Shown: positions 1 to 6,363, numbered from the stretch's first letter. The stretch is DNA of 6,363 nt from an uncultured beta proteobacterium (GCA_903958915.1 CAJBVC010000658.1:1-6363), one strand, 5' to 3'. Notes: a model not told the origin generated them from the sequence alone. Numbers and translations are program-made.

Positions 1-396
1 GGTATTCAGGTCTGCATTGAACTTGCGCGGCAGCGTAATCGCGTATGACACCTGTACCGGCGGCCAATTGCCCCAGGTGCTGGTGAGTCCCCGCTTTTCA
101 TAGGTGGCGCGCACGGTGACCTGGTTGCCAGACTGATCAAACGTCAATGAGAGTTTTTCCAGAACTCGGTCTGCCTCGGCGTCGCTATTGGCTTCGATAA
201 CCTGCGTTGCCACGATGCGCACGGTGTTGCCATCGTCCGTCTTTACCGTGATGTTGCCACCCTGGGTCTCTGCCCGCACTTGGCCCGCCGGTTGCACGGT
301 AAAGGCCTTTTCGACGGTGCGCGTTACTTTGGCATGCACAGCGCTGGAAAGGGCGGACAGGGCCACAAAAACGACTGCGAGTGATTGAAAGGACAT
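1..396 (-). CDS. Exported DUF4097-like protein, N-terminal part (3' end beyond the window edge)
   Basis: The open frame reads from ATG at 396-394 leftwards to base 1 with no stop, giving 132 codons; the C-terminal part lies outside the window. A GGAG Shine-Dalgarno (404-407 on the complement) sits 7 nt before the ATG and supports this start. Residues 1-22 look like a Sec signal peptide: a hydrophobic stretch from about L6 to L16, then a V-H-A cleavage site before K23. The mature part is rich in short beta-strand patterns (GGNITVKTDDGNTVRIVATQ, about residues 47-66, then a strand reading QVTVRATYE). These resemble DUF4097/'putative auto-transporter adhesin, head GIN' proteins, which form repetitive beta-solenoids of unknown biochemical role, probably in the periplasm or at the cell surface. 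It is transcribed divergently from the amylase operon, so a shared control region is possible. The gene call is firm; the family call is by pattern only and no function can be assigned. Confidence 0.8.
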   Translation of the reverse strand, partial: MSFQSLAVVFVALSALSSAVHAKVTRTVEKAFTVQPAGQVRAETQGGNITVKTDDGNTVRIVATQVIEANSDAEADRVLEKLSLTFDQSGNQVTVRATYEKRGLTSTWGNWPPVQVSYAITLPRKFNADLNT

Positions 397-558
397 CGAA
401 AGGCTCCGTAAATTGGAGGCGCCAGTTTAGTCGGATCAACGGCTAGTCGCTTGTCACAGCCTGAAGGGCACGAGTCTGCGTCGGGTATCCTTTCCGATAG
501 CATTTGCAGGGTCTGTGCAGAACGGCAACGCTGCGAATGCGACTTTCAAGGAGTGACA
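397..558. promoter_or_regulatory. Divergent intergenic region, presumed promoters for both flanking genes
   Basis: This 162-bp stretch separates the starts of two divergent genes, so promoters for both must lie here or nearby. A TTGTCA hexamer at 451-456 resembles a sigma-70 -35 box, but no good -10 lies 16-18 bp downstream. An imperfect dyad at 484-501 (GGTATC, 6-nt spacer, GATAGC, one mismatch) is the only inverted repeat I noticed. I do not recognise a LacI-, CRP- or MalT-type operator. No exact promoter is assigned. Confidence 0.4.
548..553 (+). promoter_or_regulatory. Ribosome binding site fixing the start of the exported GH13 gene
   Basis: AAGGAG lies 5 nt upstream of ATG 559-561. It decides between this start and a possible TTG start at 451, which is in the same frame. 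Only the 559 start puts the hydrophobic signal peptide at the protein's N-terminus; the 451 start would prepend 36 polar residues that do not look like export signal. Confidence 0.85.
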
Positions 559-2178
559 ATGCAATTTCCTGGTAGCTGGCGACTTTCCATGGCGGCGATG
601 TTCTGTTTTTCGTTGTGCGTGCCCGCTGCTCACGCGCAGGGGGCTTCTGTTGAGAGAAATGCCAGCACGCATGACCTGGTGCTGAAAGGCGTTTTCGAGG
701 CACGCGAGCAGGACTGGCGCAACGGTGCCATCGTCTACCAGGTGATGGTGGACCGCTTCGTACCACCCGCCAACCTGGACGCCAAACGCGAGCTCTACCC
801 TTCACCCAAAATTCTGCACCGCTGGAGCGAACCTGCGAAGCGTGGCAAATACCTGGATGCCATGCACGTCTGGAGCCACGAACTGGAGTTCTGGGGCGGC
901 GACCTGCCAAGTGTGACGTCCAGGCTTGGCTACTTGCAGGAACTCGGCGTCGATGTGCTCTACCTCAACCCGATCCACACCGCTTACACCAACCATAAAT
1001 ACGATGCGCTGGACTATATGGCCATCTCACCCGAGTTTGGTACCAAGGCCGACATGGCCGAACTGGTTTCGCAAACCCATGCCAAGGGCATGAAGGTGGT
1101 GCTCGATGGCGTGTTCAACCACATGGGACGCAATTCCGAGGCCTTCAAGCAGGCGCAGTCCAGTCCCAACAGTCCGTACCGCGACTGGTTCTTTTTCGGC
1201 GACCAGTATCCGGGCGGTGCCCGCGGCTGGTACCAGGCCACCAACCTGCCCGAACTCCAGTTGGAAAGCCAGGCCGTGCGCGACCACATTTACGCCAAAC
1301 CCGACTCCGTCGTGCAGACCTGGTTGCGCGAAGGCGTGGATGGCTGGCGACTGGATGTGGCACCAGAACTAGGACCAAAGTACCTGGGCGAGTTGACCCA
1401 GGCCGCCCACCGGGCCAAACCGGGTTCGCTGGTGGTGGGTGAGATTGCAACCTTCCCCAAGGAGTGGTTTCCCGCAGTGGATGCAGTGATGAACTTCACG
1501 CTGCGTGACATTGTTCTGAGCACCATTCAGGGTGTCATTGCACCCGCCACTGCGGCCGCCATGGTGGAGCGCACGGTGCACGAGGCAGGCATCGAGCCCA
1601 CCCTGAAATCCTGGCTGATGCTCGACAACCACGACAACGACCGACTCAGCCACGTGCTGCCCAAGGTGTCGGACCAGCGCCTGGCGCAGATACTGCAGTT
1701 CACTTTACCGGGCGCGCCCAACCTGTACTACGGAACCGAACTGGGCATGACCGGCGGTGAAGACCCGGCCAACCGCTCACCCATGCGCTGGGATTGGGTC
1801 ACCGACAGCAATCCGACGCTGCGCTGGACCAAACAGCTGATTGCGCTGCGCAAACAGCATCGCGCCCTGCGAGTGGGCAATTTCCGTCTGGTGACTGCAG
1901 ACCGCCTGCTCGCCTTCGAACGGTACACCGACCTGGTGAAAGACACCGTGATCGTGTTGTCTAATCCGTCCAAAAAGGCAATCACTGAGCGCGTGCTGAT
2001 TGGCAACTCGAAACTGATGAATGGATCGTCGTTGATCGATCTCATCAACCCCAGCGCGCCACCCATCCGCGTTCTGGCCTCCATGGCCACGGTCACCGTG
2101 CCCGCCGGTGGTTTTCGGGTGGTGGCGCCCGACATGCGACCCACCGGGGGTTACTCGGTTTTCAAGCGCATCCAATGA
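559..2178 (+). CDS. Exported GH13 alpha-amylase / neopullulanase-like glycoside hydrolase
   Basis: 539-aa enzyme predicted to hydrolyse alpha-1,4-glucosidic bonds in starch-type glucans or maltodextrins outside the cytoplasm. Residues 1-26 form a Sec signal peptide ending A-H-A before Q27. The TIM barrel starts near IVYQVMVDRF (58-67), followed by FWGGD (111-115) and GVDVLYLNP (130-138). GH13 conserved regions are present: I with D183, N187, H188; II with R264 and nucleophile D266; III with acid/base E295; IV with N357, H358 and transition-state stabiliser D359; and YYGTELGMTGGEDPANR (390-406). LPELQ (230-234) followed by a VRDHIY-like stretch sits where neopullulanases/cyclomaltodextrinases carry the MPKLN motif. 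A beta-rich domain C follows from about residue 440. Only about 30 residues lie between signal and barrel, so the CBM34-type N-terminal domain common in neopullulanases is absent. It is the first gene of the operon; its stop overlaps the next start by 4 nt. The GH13 assignment is very secure; the subfamily and preferred substrate (linear dextrin, cyclodextrin or pullulan) are not. Confidence 0.93.
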   Translation: MQFPGSWRLSMAAMFCFSLCVPAAHAQGASVERNASTHDLVLKGVFEAREQDWRNGAIVYQVMVDRFVPPANLDAKRELYPSPKILHRWSEPAKRGKYLDAMHVWSHELEFWGGDLPSVTSRLGYLQELGVDVLYLNPIHTAYTNHKYDALDYMAISPEFGTKADMAELVSQTHAKGMKVVLDGVFNHMGRNSEAFKQAQSSPNSPYRDWFFFGDQYPGGARGWYQATNLPELQLESQAVRDHIYAKPDSVVQTWLREGVDGWRLDVAPELGPKYLGELTQAAHRAKPGSLVVGEIATFPKEWFPAVDAVMNFTLRDIVLSTIQGVIAPATAAAMVERTVHEAGIEPTLKSWLMLDNHDNDRLSHVLPKVSDQRLAQILQFTLPGAPNLYYGTELGMTGGEDPANRSPMRWDWVTDSNPTLRWTKQLIALRKQHRALRVGNFRLVTADRLLAFERYTDLVKDTVIVLSNPSKKAITERVLIGNSKLMNGSSLIDLINPSAPPIRVLASMATVTVPAGGFRVVAPDMRPTGGYSVFKRIQ

Positions 2179-3884
2179 GCGCCAGCACAGGCGCAACCGC
2201 AGACGGGAGCGCCCAATGGTGGCGCGGAGCCACGCTGTACCAGATCTATCCGCGCAGTTTTTTCGACAGCAATGGTGACGGCATTGGTGATCTGAACGGC
2301 GTCACCGCCCGTCTGGACTATGTGCAAAGCCTGGGCGTGGATGGCATCTGGCTGTCGCCGTTTTTCGCGTCACCCATGCGCGATTTCGGCTATGACGTAA
2401 GCGACCACTGTGCCGTGGATCCGATGTTCGGCACACTGGCGGATTTCGACGCCCTGGTTGCCCGCGCCCATGCGCTGCAGCTCAAGGTCGTCATCGATCA
2501 GGTGTGGAGCCACACGGCCCGCGAGCATCCCTGGTTTATCGAGAGCCGCGATGGTCGTGACAATCCCAAGGCCGACTGGTACGTGTGGGCGGATGCCAAG
2601 CCCGACGGTTCGCCCCCGAACAACTGGCAAAGCTGGATGGGCGGCCCAGCCTGGCGCTGGGAGCCGCGCCGAGGGCAGTACCACCTGCATAACTTCCTGC
2701 CGGAGATGCCGGACCTGAATTTTCATTGCGCAGAAGTGCAGGACGCGGTGCTCACCGTAGCCAAATTCTGGCTGGACCGCGGTGTCGACGGGTTTCGGCT
2801 GGACACCGCCAATCTCTACTTCCATAGCCGCGAACTGCAGGACAACCCACCGTTCCCGCCCGAACTGCGCGGCGACACACCGGTCTTGATGCAGCGGCAC
2901 ACGCACAACATCGACCAGCCCGAGACCCTGGTGTTCATGGAGCGTTTGCGTGCCCTGATGGACCGCTACCCCGGCCGCATGGCGGTGGCCGAAATCGGCA
3001 GCCCGGACAGCCTCGCGCGCATGATCGAATACACCCACGGCAACACGCGTTTGCACACCGCCTACTCGTTCAACTTTCTCGGCCCACGGCACGACCCGCC
3101 ATTTGTGGTGGAGCAGATGCAGCCCTGGCAGCACGGCTCGGGGTGCGACGCCTGGCCCGCCTGGGCGTTTTCGAACCACGACGCGGTGCGGGTCGCCACC
3201 CGCTGGGCTGGCGGCGAGGCTACGTCGTTCGCCTTTGGCGCAGAAGCTGGCAAGGCGACCGAAGACGCCGCAGGCATCTCGTCGGAGCAACGCAACCAGT
3301 TGCATCTGGCCCTGCTGGCCAGCCTGCGGGGCACCCTGTTTGTGTACCAGGGGGAAGAGCTGGGCCTGGCACAGTCCGATGTGCCGTTTGAATACATCCA
3401 GGACCCCTATGGCAAAGCCCAATGGCCCATCAAGAAGGGGCGCGACGGGTGCCGCACGCCGTTTCCCTGGGCAGCGCACGCCGAACACGCCGGTTTCACG
3501 ACCGGCCAACCCTGGCTGCCCGTCGATGCCGCACACCAGGAACAAGCGGTGGATGCGCAGGAAGCCCGCAACACCTCCTGCCTGCACTTCACGCGTGCGC
3601 TCATGGCCCTGCGCCATGCGCACCCCGCACTGCGTCTGGGGAGCTTCGAGCCAGTACAGGTGAGCGACACGCTGCTGGTCGTACGCCGGCAGTACGCGGA
3701 GGATGCTGTGCTGTGCGCCTTCAACTTCAGTGCCAAGCCTGTCAGGGTAGCGTTTCCACTTTCGCCGCAAGGGCCGGGCAACCCGCTGCGTGTAGGCCAG
3801 GTCCGCTGGGACGCGGAGGGACTCACGCTCGACGCCGGGTCCGCAGTGCTGTTTGCCTTGCCCACAGCAAGGACGACTCCATGA
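2175..3884 (+). CDS. Cytoplasmic GH13 alpha-glucosidase (subfamily 23-like)
   Basis: 569-aa protein without a signal peptide, expected to release glucose from the non-reducing ends of short alpha-glucosides (maltose, small maltodextrins) in the cytoplasm. Visible features: LYQIYPRSF (21-29); a DSNGDGIGD calcium-binding loop (31-39) typical of the oligo-1,6-glucosidase branch; conserved region I with D108 and H113; MPDLN (178-182); region II GFRLDT with R208 and nucleophile D210; region III AEIG with acid/base E273; region IV FSNHD with N334, H335, D336; and YQGEELGL (391-398). The stretch after the nucleophile (T-A-N-L-Y-F-H, then D-N-P-P), a Q-P-E-T motif (248-251) and WAFSNHD resemble GH13_23 enzymes such as the Halomonas HaG and Xanthomonas glucosidases, as I recall them. 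Its ATG overlaps the amylase stop (ATGA). No good Shine-Dalgarno precedes it, so expression probably relies on translational coupling. Alternatives within the subfamily are transglucosylation or activity on sucrose-like glucosides; sequence alone does not decide. Confidence 0.93.
   Translation: MSASTGATADGSAQWWRGATLYQIYPRSFFDSNGDGIGDLNGVTARLDYVQSLGVDGIWLSPFFASPMRDFGYDVSDHCAVDPMFGTLADFDALVARAHALQLKVVIDQVWSHTAREHPWFIESRDGRDNPKADWYVWADAKPDGSPPNNWQSWMGGPAWRWEPRRGQYHLHNFLPEMPDLNFHCAEVQDAVLTVAKFWLDRGVDGFRLDTANLYFHSRELQDNPPFPPELRGDTPVLMQRHTHNIDQPETLVFMERLRALMDRYPGRMAVAEIGSPDSLARMIEYTHGNTRLHTAYSFNFLGPRHDPPFVVEQMQPWQHGSGCDAWPAWAFSNHDAVRVATRWAGGEATSFAFGAEAGKATEDAAGISSEQRNQLHLALLASLRGTLFVYQGEELGLAQSDVPFEYIQDPYGKAQWPIKKGRDGCRTPFPWAAHAEHAGFTTGQPWLPVDAAHQEQAVDAQEARNTSCLHFTRALMALRHAHPALRLGSFEPVQVSDTLLVVRRQYAEDAVLCAFNFSAKPVRVAFPLSPQGPGNPLRVGQVRWDAEGLTLDAGSAVLFALPTARTTP
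3869..3873 (+). promoter_or_regulatory. Ribosome binding site for the lipoprotein esterase
   Basis: AAGGA, 7 nt before ATG 3881-3883, lies inside the 3' end of the alpha-glucosidase gene. It supports this start over the much longer in-frame extension reaching back to 3422, which merely runs through the GH13 gene in another frame. Confidence 0.75.
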
Positions 3885-4846
3885 GCCAGCCCATGTTGCG
3901 CAGTCTGCAATCCCGAGCGTTCGGTCACGCCTTGTTGGCTGCGATGTCCCTGTGCCTGTTCGTGCTTGCGGGCTGCAGCACGCCACCATCCATGCCACTC
4001 GTCAGCACGGGCACCATCGAGCGTCTGGGACCGGTCCCCTCCAATTTTGTGGAGCCACGACTGGTGGACGTCTGGCTACCCGAGGACTACACGCCCACCA
4101 AACGTTATGCGGTGCTTTACATGCATGACGGCCAGGCCTTGTTCGACGGAGCCACCAGCATGAGCAAGAAGGGATGGCATATCGATGCCGCCATGGCTCG
4201 ATTACTCAGGGAGGGACGTATCCGTGACACCATCGTGGTGGGTATCTGGAACACCAACTATTCCCGCCATGCGGAGTACTTTCCGCAAAAGGTCGTCCCC
4301 CTCATCGAAGAACCCACCCGCACCCAGTTTGTGCAGGGCGGTTTGCAGGGAAACCCGCGTGCCGATAACTACCTGCGGTTCATGGTGGAGGAACTCAAAC
4401 CCATGATCGACCGGCGTTACGCAACCAGGACGGACGCAGCCAACACTTTCATCATGGGCTCGAGCATGGGGGGCATCATCTCGCTCTATGCCATCAGCGA
4501 ATATCCGCAAGTGTTCGTCGCTGCCGCCTGCCTGTCCACCCACTGGATTGGAGCGTTCGAATCCAACACCGCGATTCCCCTGGCCACGTTCACGTATTTT
4601 CGTGACCACCTGCCCGACCCGGCAACGCACCGGATCTACATGGACCGAGGGACCACCGAACTCGACGCGCTGTACCCGGTGCACCAGAGTTTCGCCAATG
4701 TGTTGCTGCGCGAGAAGGGGTACACCGACGCCAATTTCCAGACCCTCGTTTTCGATGGTGCGGGGCACAACGAGACCGACTGGGCCAGCCGACTCGACAC
4801 CCCTCTGACATTCTTGCTCGGCCACGCAAAGGGGAGCACACCATGA
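3881..4846 (+). CDS. Lipoprotein alpha/beta-hydrolase, PF00756 putative esterase family
   Basis: 321-aa predicted serine hydrolase. Its N-terminus has a basic, hydrophobic stretch ending in the lipobox L-A-G-C with C32, so it should be lipid-anchored; Ser33 at +2 favours the outer membrane over the inner. The esterase domain covers about residues 50-315. It shows YMHDGQ (80-85), a family hallmark near the first strands; G-S-S-M-G-G (193-198) with nucleophile S195 in the GxSxG elbow; a D-R-G-T-T-E-L-D stretch (255-262) holding the likely acidic member of the triad (D255, E260 or D262); and GAGHNE with probable catalytic H296. The family includes S-formylglutathione hydrolase, siderophore trilactone hydrolases, CE1 acetyl/feruloyl esterases and mycolyltransferases, so the substrate stays open. 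It overlaps the alpha-glucosidase gene by ATGA and is overlapped the same way by its paralogue downstream. The context suggests hydrolysis of an ester on a carbohydrate, but this is inference. Confidence 0.88.
   Translation: MSQPMLRSLQSRAFGHALLAAMSLCLFVLAGCSTPPSMPLVSTGTIERLGPVPSNFVEPRLVDVWLPEDYTPTKRYAVLYMHDGQALFDGATSMSKKGWHIDAAMARLLREGRIRDTIVVGIWNTNYSRHAEYFPQKVVPLIEEPTRTQFVQGGLQGNPRADNYLRFMVEELKPMIDRRYATRTDAANTFIMGSSMGGIISLYAISEYPQVFVAAACLSTHWIGAFESNTAIPLATFTYFRDHLPDPATHRIYMDRGTTELDALYPVHQSFANVLLREKGYTDANFQTLVFDGAGHNETDWASRLDTPLTFLLGHAKGSTP
4828..4836 (+). promoter_or_regulatory. Ribosome binding site for the second esterase
   Basis: AAAGGGGAG ends 6 nt before ATG 4843-4845 and lies within the last codons of the upstream esterase gene. 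It confirms the overlapping start and suggests efficient initiation in addition to coupling. Confidence 0.75.
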
Positions 4847-5838
4847 CAACGTCCGGCGCACTGCGTGCCCTGGCATTGGCTTTCGGCTTTGTTTCTTTGT
4901 TGCCCATGACCTCCCACGCCATCACACCGACACAGTCCCCCCTCCCCTGGTCGACCGCCAGGCCGCAAGTTACTGTCGGGCGCATCGAACGCATCGACAG
5001 TTTCCCATCGCAGTATGTTGACCCGCGCCCGATTGATGTCTGGCTACCATCTGGTTATGACCGCGCCAAACGCTATGCGGTGCTTTACATGCACGACGGG
5101 CAAATGCTCTTTGACGCCAGCAAATCCTGGAACAAATCCGCATGGAACGTGCACCTGGCACTGAACAAATTGATGCAGGAGGGTAAAGTCCGCGACACCA
5201 TCGTGGTGGGTATTCCCAACAATGGAAAGTACCGCTACAGCGAGTACTACCCCGACAAAATGCTGGAACTCGCGCCAGCAGCGGTGCGCGAAGACTACCA
5301 GCGCCGTGCCCAATGGGGCTTCACTCTGGCCGATGCCTACCTGAAATTTGTGGCGCTGGAGCTCAAACCCGCCATCGATGCGCGGTTCGCCACACGCCCC
5401 GACCGGGCCAATACCGTGGTGATGGGCTCCAGCATGGGCGGGCTGATTTCGCTGTACGCACTGTGCGAATACCCTGCAGTTTTTGGTGCTGCAGCGGGGC
5501 TTTCCACACACTGGATTGGACGCCCCGGTGCCTGGGGCTACCCCGACAAGGTGCAAAACGCATCCATGCCGTTGGCGGCATTCACCTACCTGCAAACACA
5601 CTTGCCCAAGCCAGGCCAACACCGCATTTACACCGACCACGGCACCACTGCGCTCGACAGTCTCTATGGCGTGCACCAGGACTTTGCGGATCAGTTGTTC
5701 AAAGACAAAGGCTACACCGCAGACCTTTTCGTCAGCCGCGTGTTTGAGGGCACCGGTCACAGCGAGAACGACTGGGCGGCGCGGGTGGATATCCCCCTGA
5801 TGTTCCTGCTGGGACTACCCTCCAAATCTGAACCGTAG
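4843..5838 (+). CDS. Exported soluble alpha/beta-hydrolase, paralogue of the preceding esterase
   Basis: 331-aa predicted serine esterase of the PF00756 type. Residues 1-26 form a standard Sec signal peptide (hydrophobic core about 7-21, S-H-A before I27) with no lipobox cysteine, so the product should be free in the periplasm or secreted. Visible features: YMHDGQ (82-87); G-S-S-M-G-G (195-200) with nucleophile S197; D-H-G-T-T-A-L-D (265-272) as the likely acid region; and GTGHSENDW with probable catalytic H306. It aligns closely with the lipoprotein upstream: from YMHDGQ to the nucleophile the spacing is identical. It differs by an 8-residue longer loop (between G226 and P243, containing W231 and Y233) after the shared STHWIG motif. 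It is the last operon gene, overlapping its neighbour by ATGA. The two probably arose by tandem duplication and then diverged in location and perhaps substrate. Fold and catalytic type are secure; the substrate is unknown. Confidence 0.88.
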   Translation: MTTSGALRALALAFGFVSLLPMTSHAITPTQSPLPWSTARPQVTVGRIERIDSFPSQYVDPRPIDVWLPSGYDRAKRYAVLYMHDGQMLFDASKSWNKSAWNVHLALNKLMQEGKVRDTIVVGIPNNGKYRYSEYYPDKMLELAPAAVREDYQRRAQWGFTLADAYLKFVALELKPAIDARFATRPDRANTVVMGSSMGGLISLYALCEYPAVFGAAAGLSTHWIGRPGAWGYPDKVQNASMPLAAFTYLQTHLPKPGQHRIYTDHGTTALDSLYGVHQDFADQLFKDKGYTADLFVSRVFEGTGHSENDWAARVDIPLMFLLGLPSKSEP

Positions 5839-5890
5839 CGGCATCGGGCCATGTGATGGGTGCGACGCGCGCCTCGGCGTTACTCGGCCA
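5839..5890. other. Short convergent intergenic gap, no clear terminator
   Basis: 52 bp between two converging genes. It contains only a weak 4-bp hairpin (CCAT-GTG-ATGG, 5849-5859) and no T-tract, so I see no convincing intrinsic terminator for either gene. Rho-dependent termination or read-through are both possible. Confidence 0.4.
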
Positions 5891-6363
5891 CTACTGCAAT
5901 GGGGTCTTCCCGGAAACAGGCCTGAGTTTTGGTGATGGCGAAGTCGATGGTGGGTCCGCAAAAAGCCAGAGTACCGCGTCGGAAAATCCAGCGCGCCAGA
6001 ACGCTTCGTTGTGCTCACCCAGCGGGCTCACCACCGTTCGCAAGTTCGCGGTAGGGTGCCCTCCCGAACTTTCCAAAGCCGCCATCCGGTGCACGTTGGC
6101 CACGGTGCCGGCTCCCTCCTTGCCTCCCACCAAGAAATACATTCGGGTATCCAGAGGCACTGGAAGTTCCCGGGTCATTCGGTAGACCTCCTCGGAAAAC
6201 CAGTAGGCTGGAGAAAAAAGACCTGCCATGCCAAAGATGTGCGGGTACTGGTGCACCGCATAGTGCGAGACAAGACCACCGAGCGAACTCCCCATAACGG
6301 CAGTATTGCGCCGGTCCGACAAGGTTCGGTAGTGCTCATCAACCCAGGGTTTGATGGTGTGTA
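5891..6363 (-). CDS. Alpha/beta-hydrolase (putative esterase), C-terminal part; 5' end beyond the window
   Basis: The minus-strand frame is open from the right edge to a TAG at 5893-5891, giving 156 visible residues; the start lies outside the window. A TTG at 6322 is not the likely start, because the frame continues upstream with a typical family stretch (I-K-P-W-V-D-E-H-Y-R-T) directly before the nucleophile elbow. G-S-S-L-G-G holds the nucleophile Ser (codon 6286-6284), followed by L-V-S-H-Y-A and Y-P-H-I-F-G as in the two operon esterases. Downstream are a Y-F-L-V-G-G-K-E-G strand, probably bearing the acid residue, and P-L-G-E-H-N-E-A-F-W with the likely catalytic His. This resembles the COG2819-type predicted hydrolases. 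The C-terminus ends in a Pro/Ser-rich tail. The N-terminus is missing, so its cell location cannot be judged. It converges on the operon and would need its own promoter. Whether it shares a substrate with the other two is unknown. Confidence 0.85.
   Translation of the reverse strand, partial: HTIKPWVDEHYRTLSDRRNTAVMGSSLGGLVSHYAVHQYPHIFGMAGLFSPAYWFSEEVYRMTRELPVPLDTRMYFLVGGKEGAGTVANVHRMAALESSGGHPTANLRTVVSPLGEHNEAFWRAGFSDAVLWLFADPPSTSPSPKLRPVSGKTPLQ

Noticed and set aside
188..388. A 66-aa plus-strand frame opposite the DUF4097-like gene
   Set aside because: It is the shadow of a minus-strand gene that has a signal peptide and a ribosome binding site; no independent support.
451..479. Sigma-70 promoter starting with TTGTCA
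   Set aside because: The -35-like hexamer is good, but the sequence at the right spacing (GTCTGC) does not resemble a -10 box.
451..558. Upstream in-frame extension of the exported GH13 gene from a TTG
   Set aside because: The extension is polar and would bury the signal peptide; the ATG at 559 has a strong AAGGAG site.
3422..3880. Upstream in-frame extension of the lipoprotein esterase
   Set aside because: It overlaps the alpha-glucosidase gene in another frame by over 450 bases; ATG 3881 has a ribosome binding site and gives a proper lipoprotein signal.
2370..3998. A 542-aa open frame on the minus strand opposite the alpha-glucosidase
   Set aside because: It is antisense to a gene with full GH13 catalytic motifs, has no recognisable domain, and such long antisense frames are common in GC-rich coding DNA.
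5849..5859. CCAT-GTG-ATGG hairpin as a terminator between the convergent genes
   Set aside because: The stem is only 4 bp and no T-run follows on either strand.
5853..6185. A 110-aa plus-strand frame opposite the third hydrolase
   Set aside because: It is antisense to a frame with clear alpha/beta-hydrolase motifs and shows no recognisable protein features.

Overview
The window is GC-rich, densely coding proteobacterial-type DNA. Gram-negative traits include a lipoprotein signal with Ser at +2 and periplasmic-type Sec signals. The protein families and coding style fit a betaproteobacterium such as a Burkholderiales/Comamonadaceae member, but that placement is an inference and not proven here. 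There are six protein genes, two of them cut by the window edges. I see no RNA gene, mobile element or CRISPR array.

Layout. Positions 1-396 (minus strand) hold the N-terminal part of an exported DUF4097-like (putative adhesin/GIN-type beta-solenoid) protein. A 162-bp divergent intergenic region (397-558) follows. Then comes a tight plus-strand operon of four genes: (1) 559-2178, an exported GH13 alpha-amylase/neopullulanase-like enzyme; (2) 2175-3884, a cytoplasmic GH13 alpha-glucosidase resembling subfamily 23; (3) 3881-4846, a lipoprotein alpha/beta-hydrolase of the PF00756 'putative esterase' type; (4) 4843-5838, a paralogous alpha/beta-hydrolase with an ordinary cleavable signal peptide. 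All three internal junctions are 4-nt ATGA stop/start overlaps. A 52-bp convergent gap separates the operon from a third alpha/beta-hydrolase of the same broad family on the minus strand (5891-6363, 5' end outside the window).

How the genes may work together. The exported GH13 enzyme would cut alpha-1,4-glucan or maltodextrin outside the cytoplasm. The cytoplasmic alpha-glucosidase would finish the imported oligosaccharides to glucose. The two translationally coupled exported esterases have no place in ordinary maltodextrin breakdown. The most interesting reading is that the operon handles an esterified alpha-glucan or alpha-glucoside, with one hydrolase anchored in the membrane and one free. 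This is a hypothesis from gene context; no substrate can be read from the sequence. No transporter or regulator is visible in the window.
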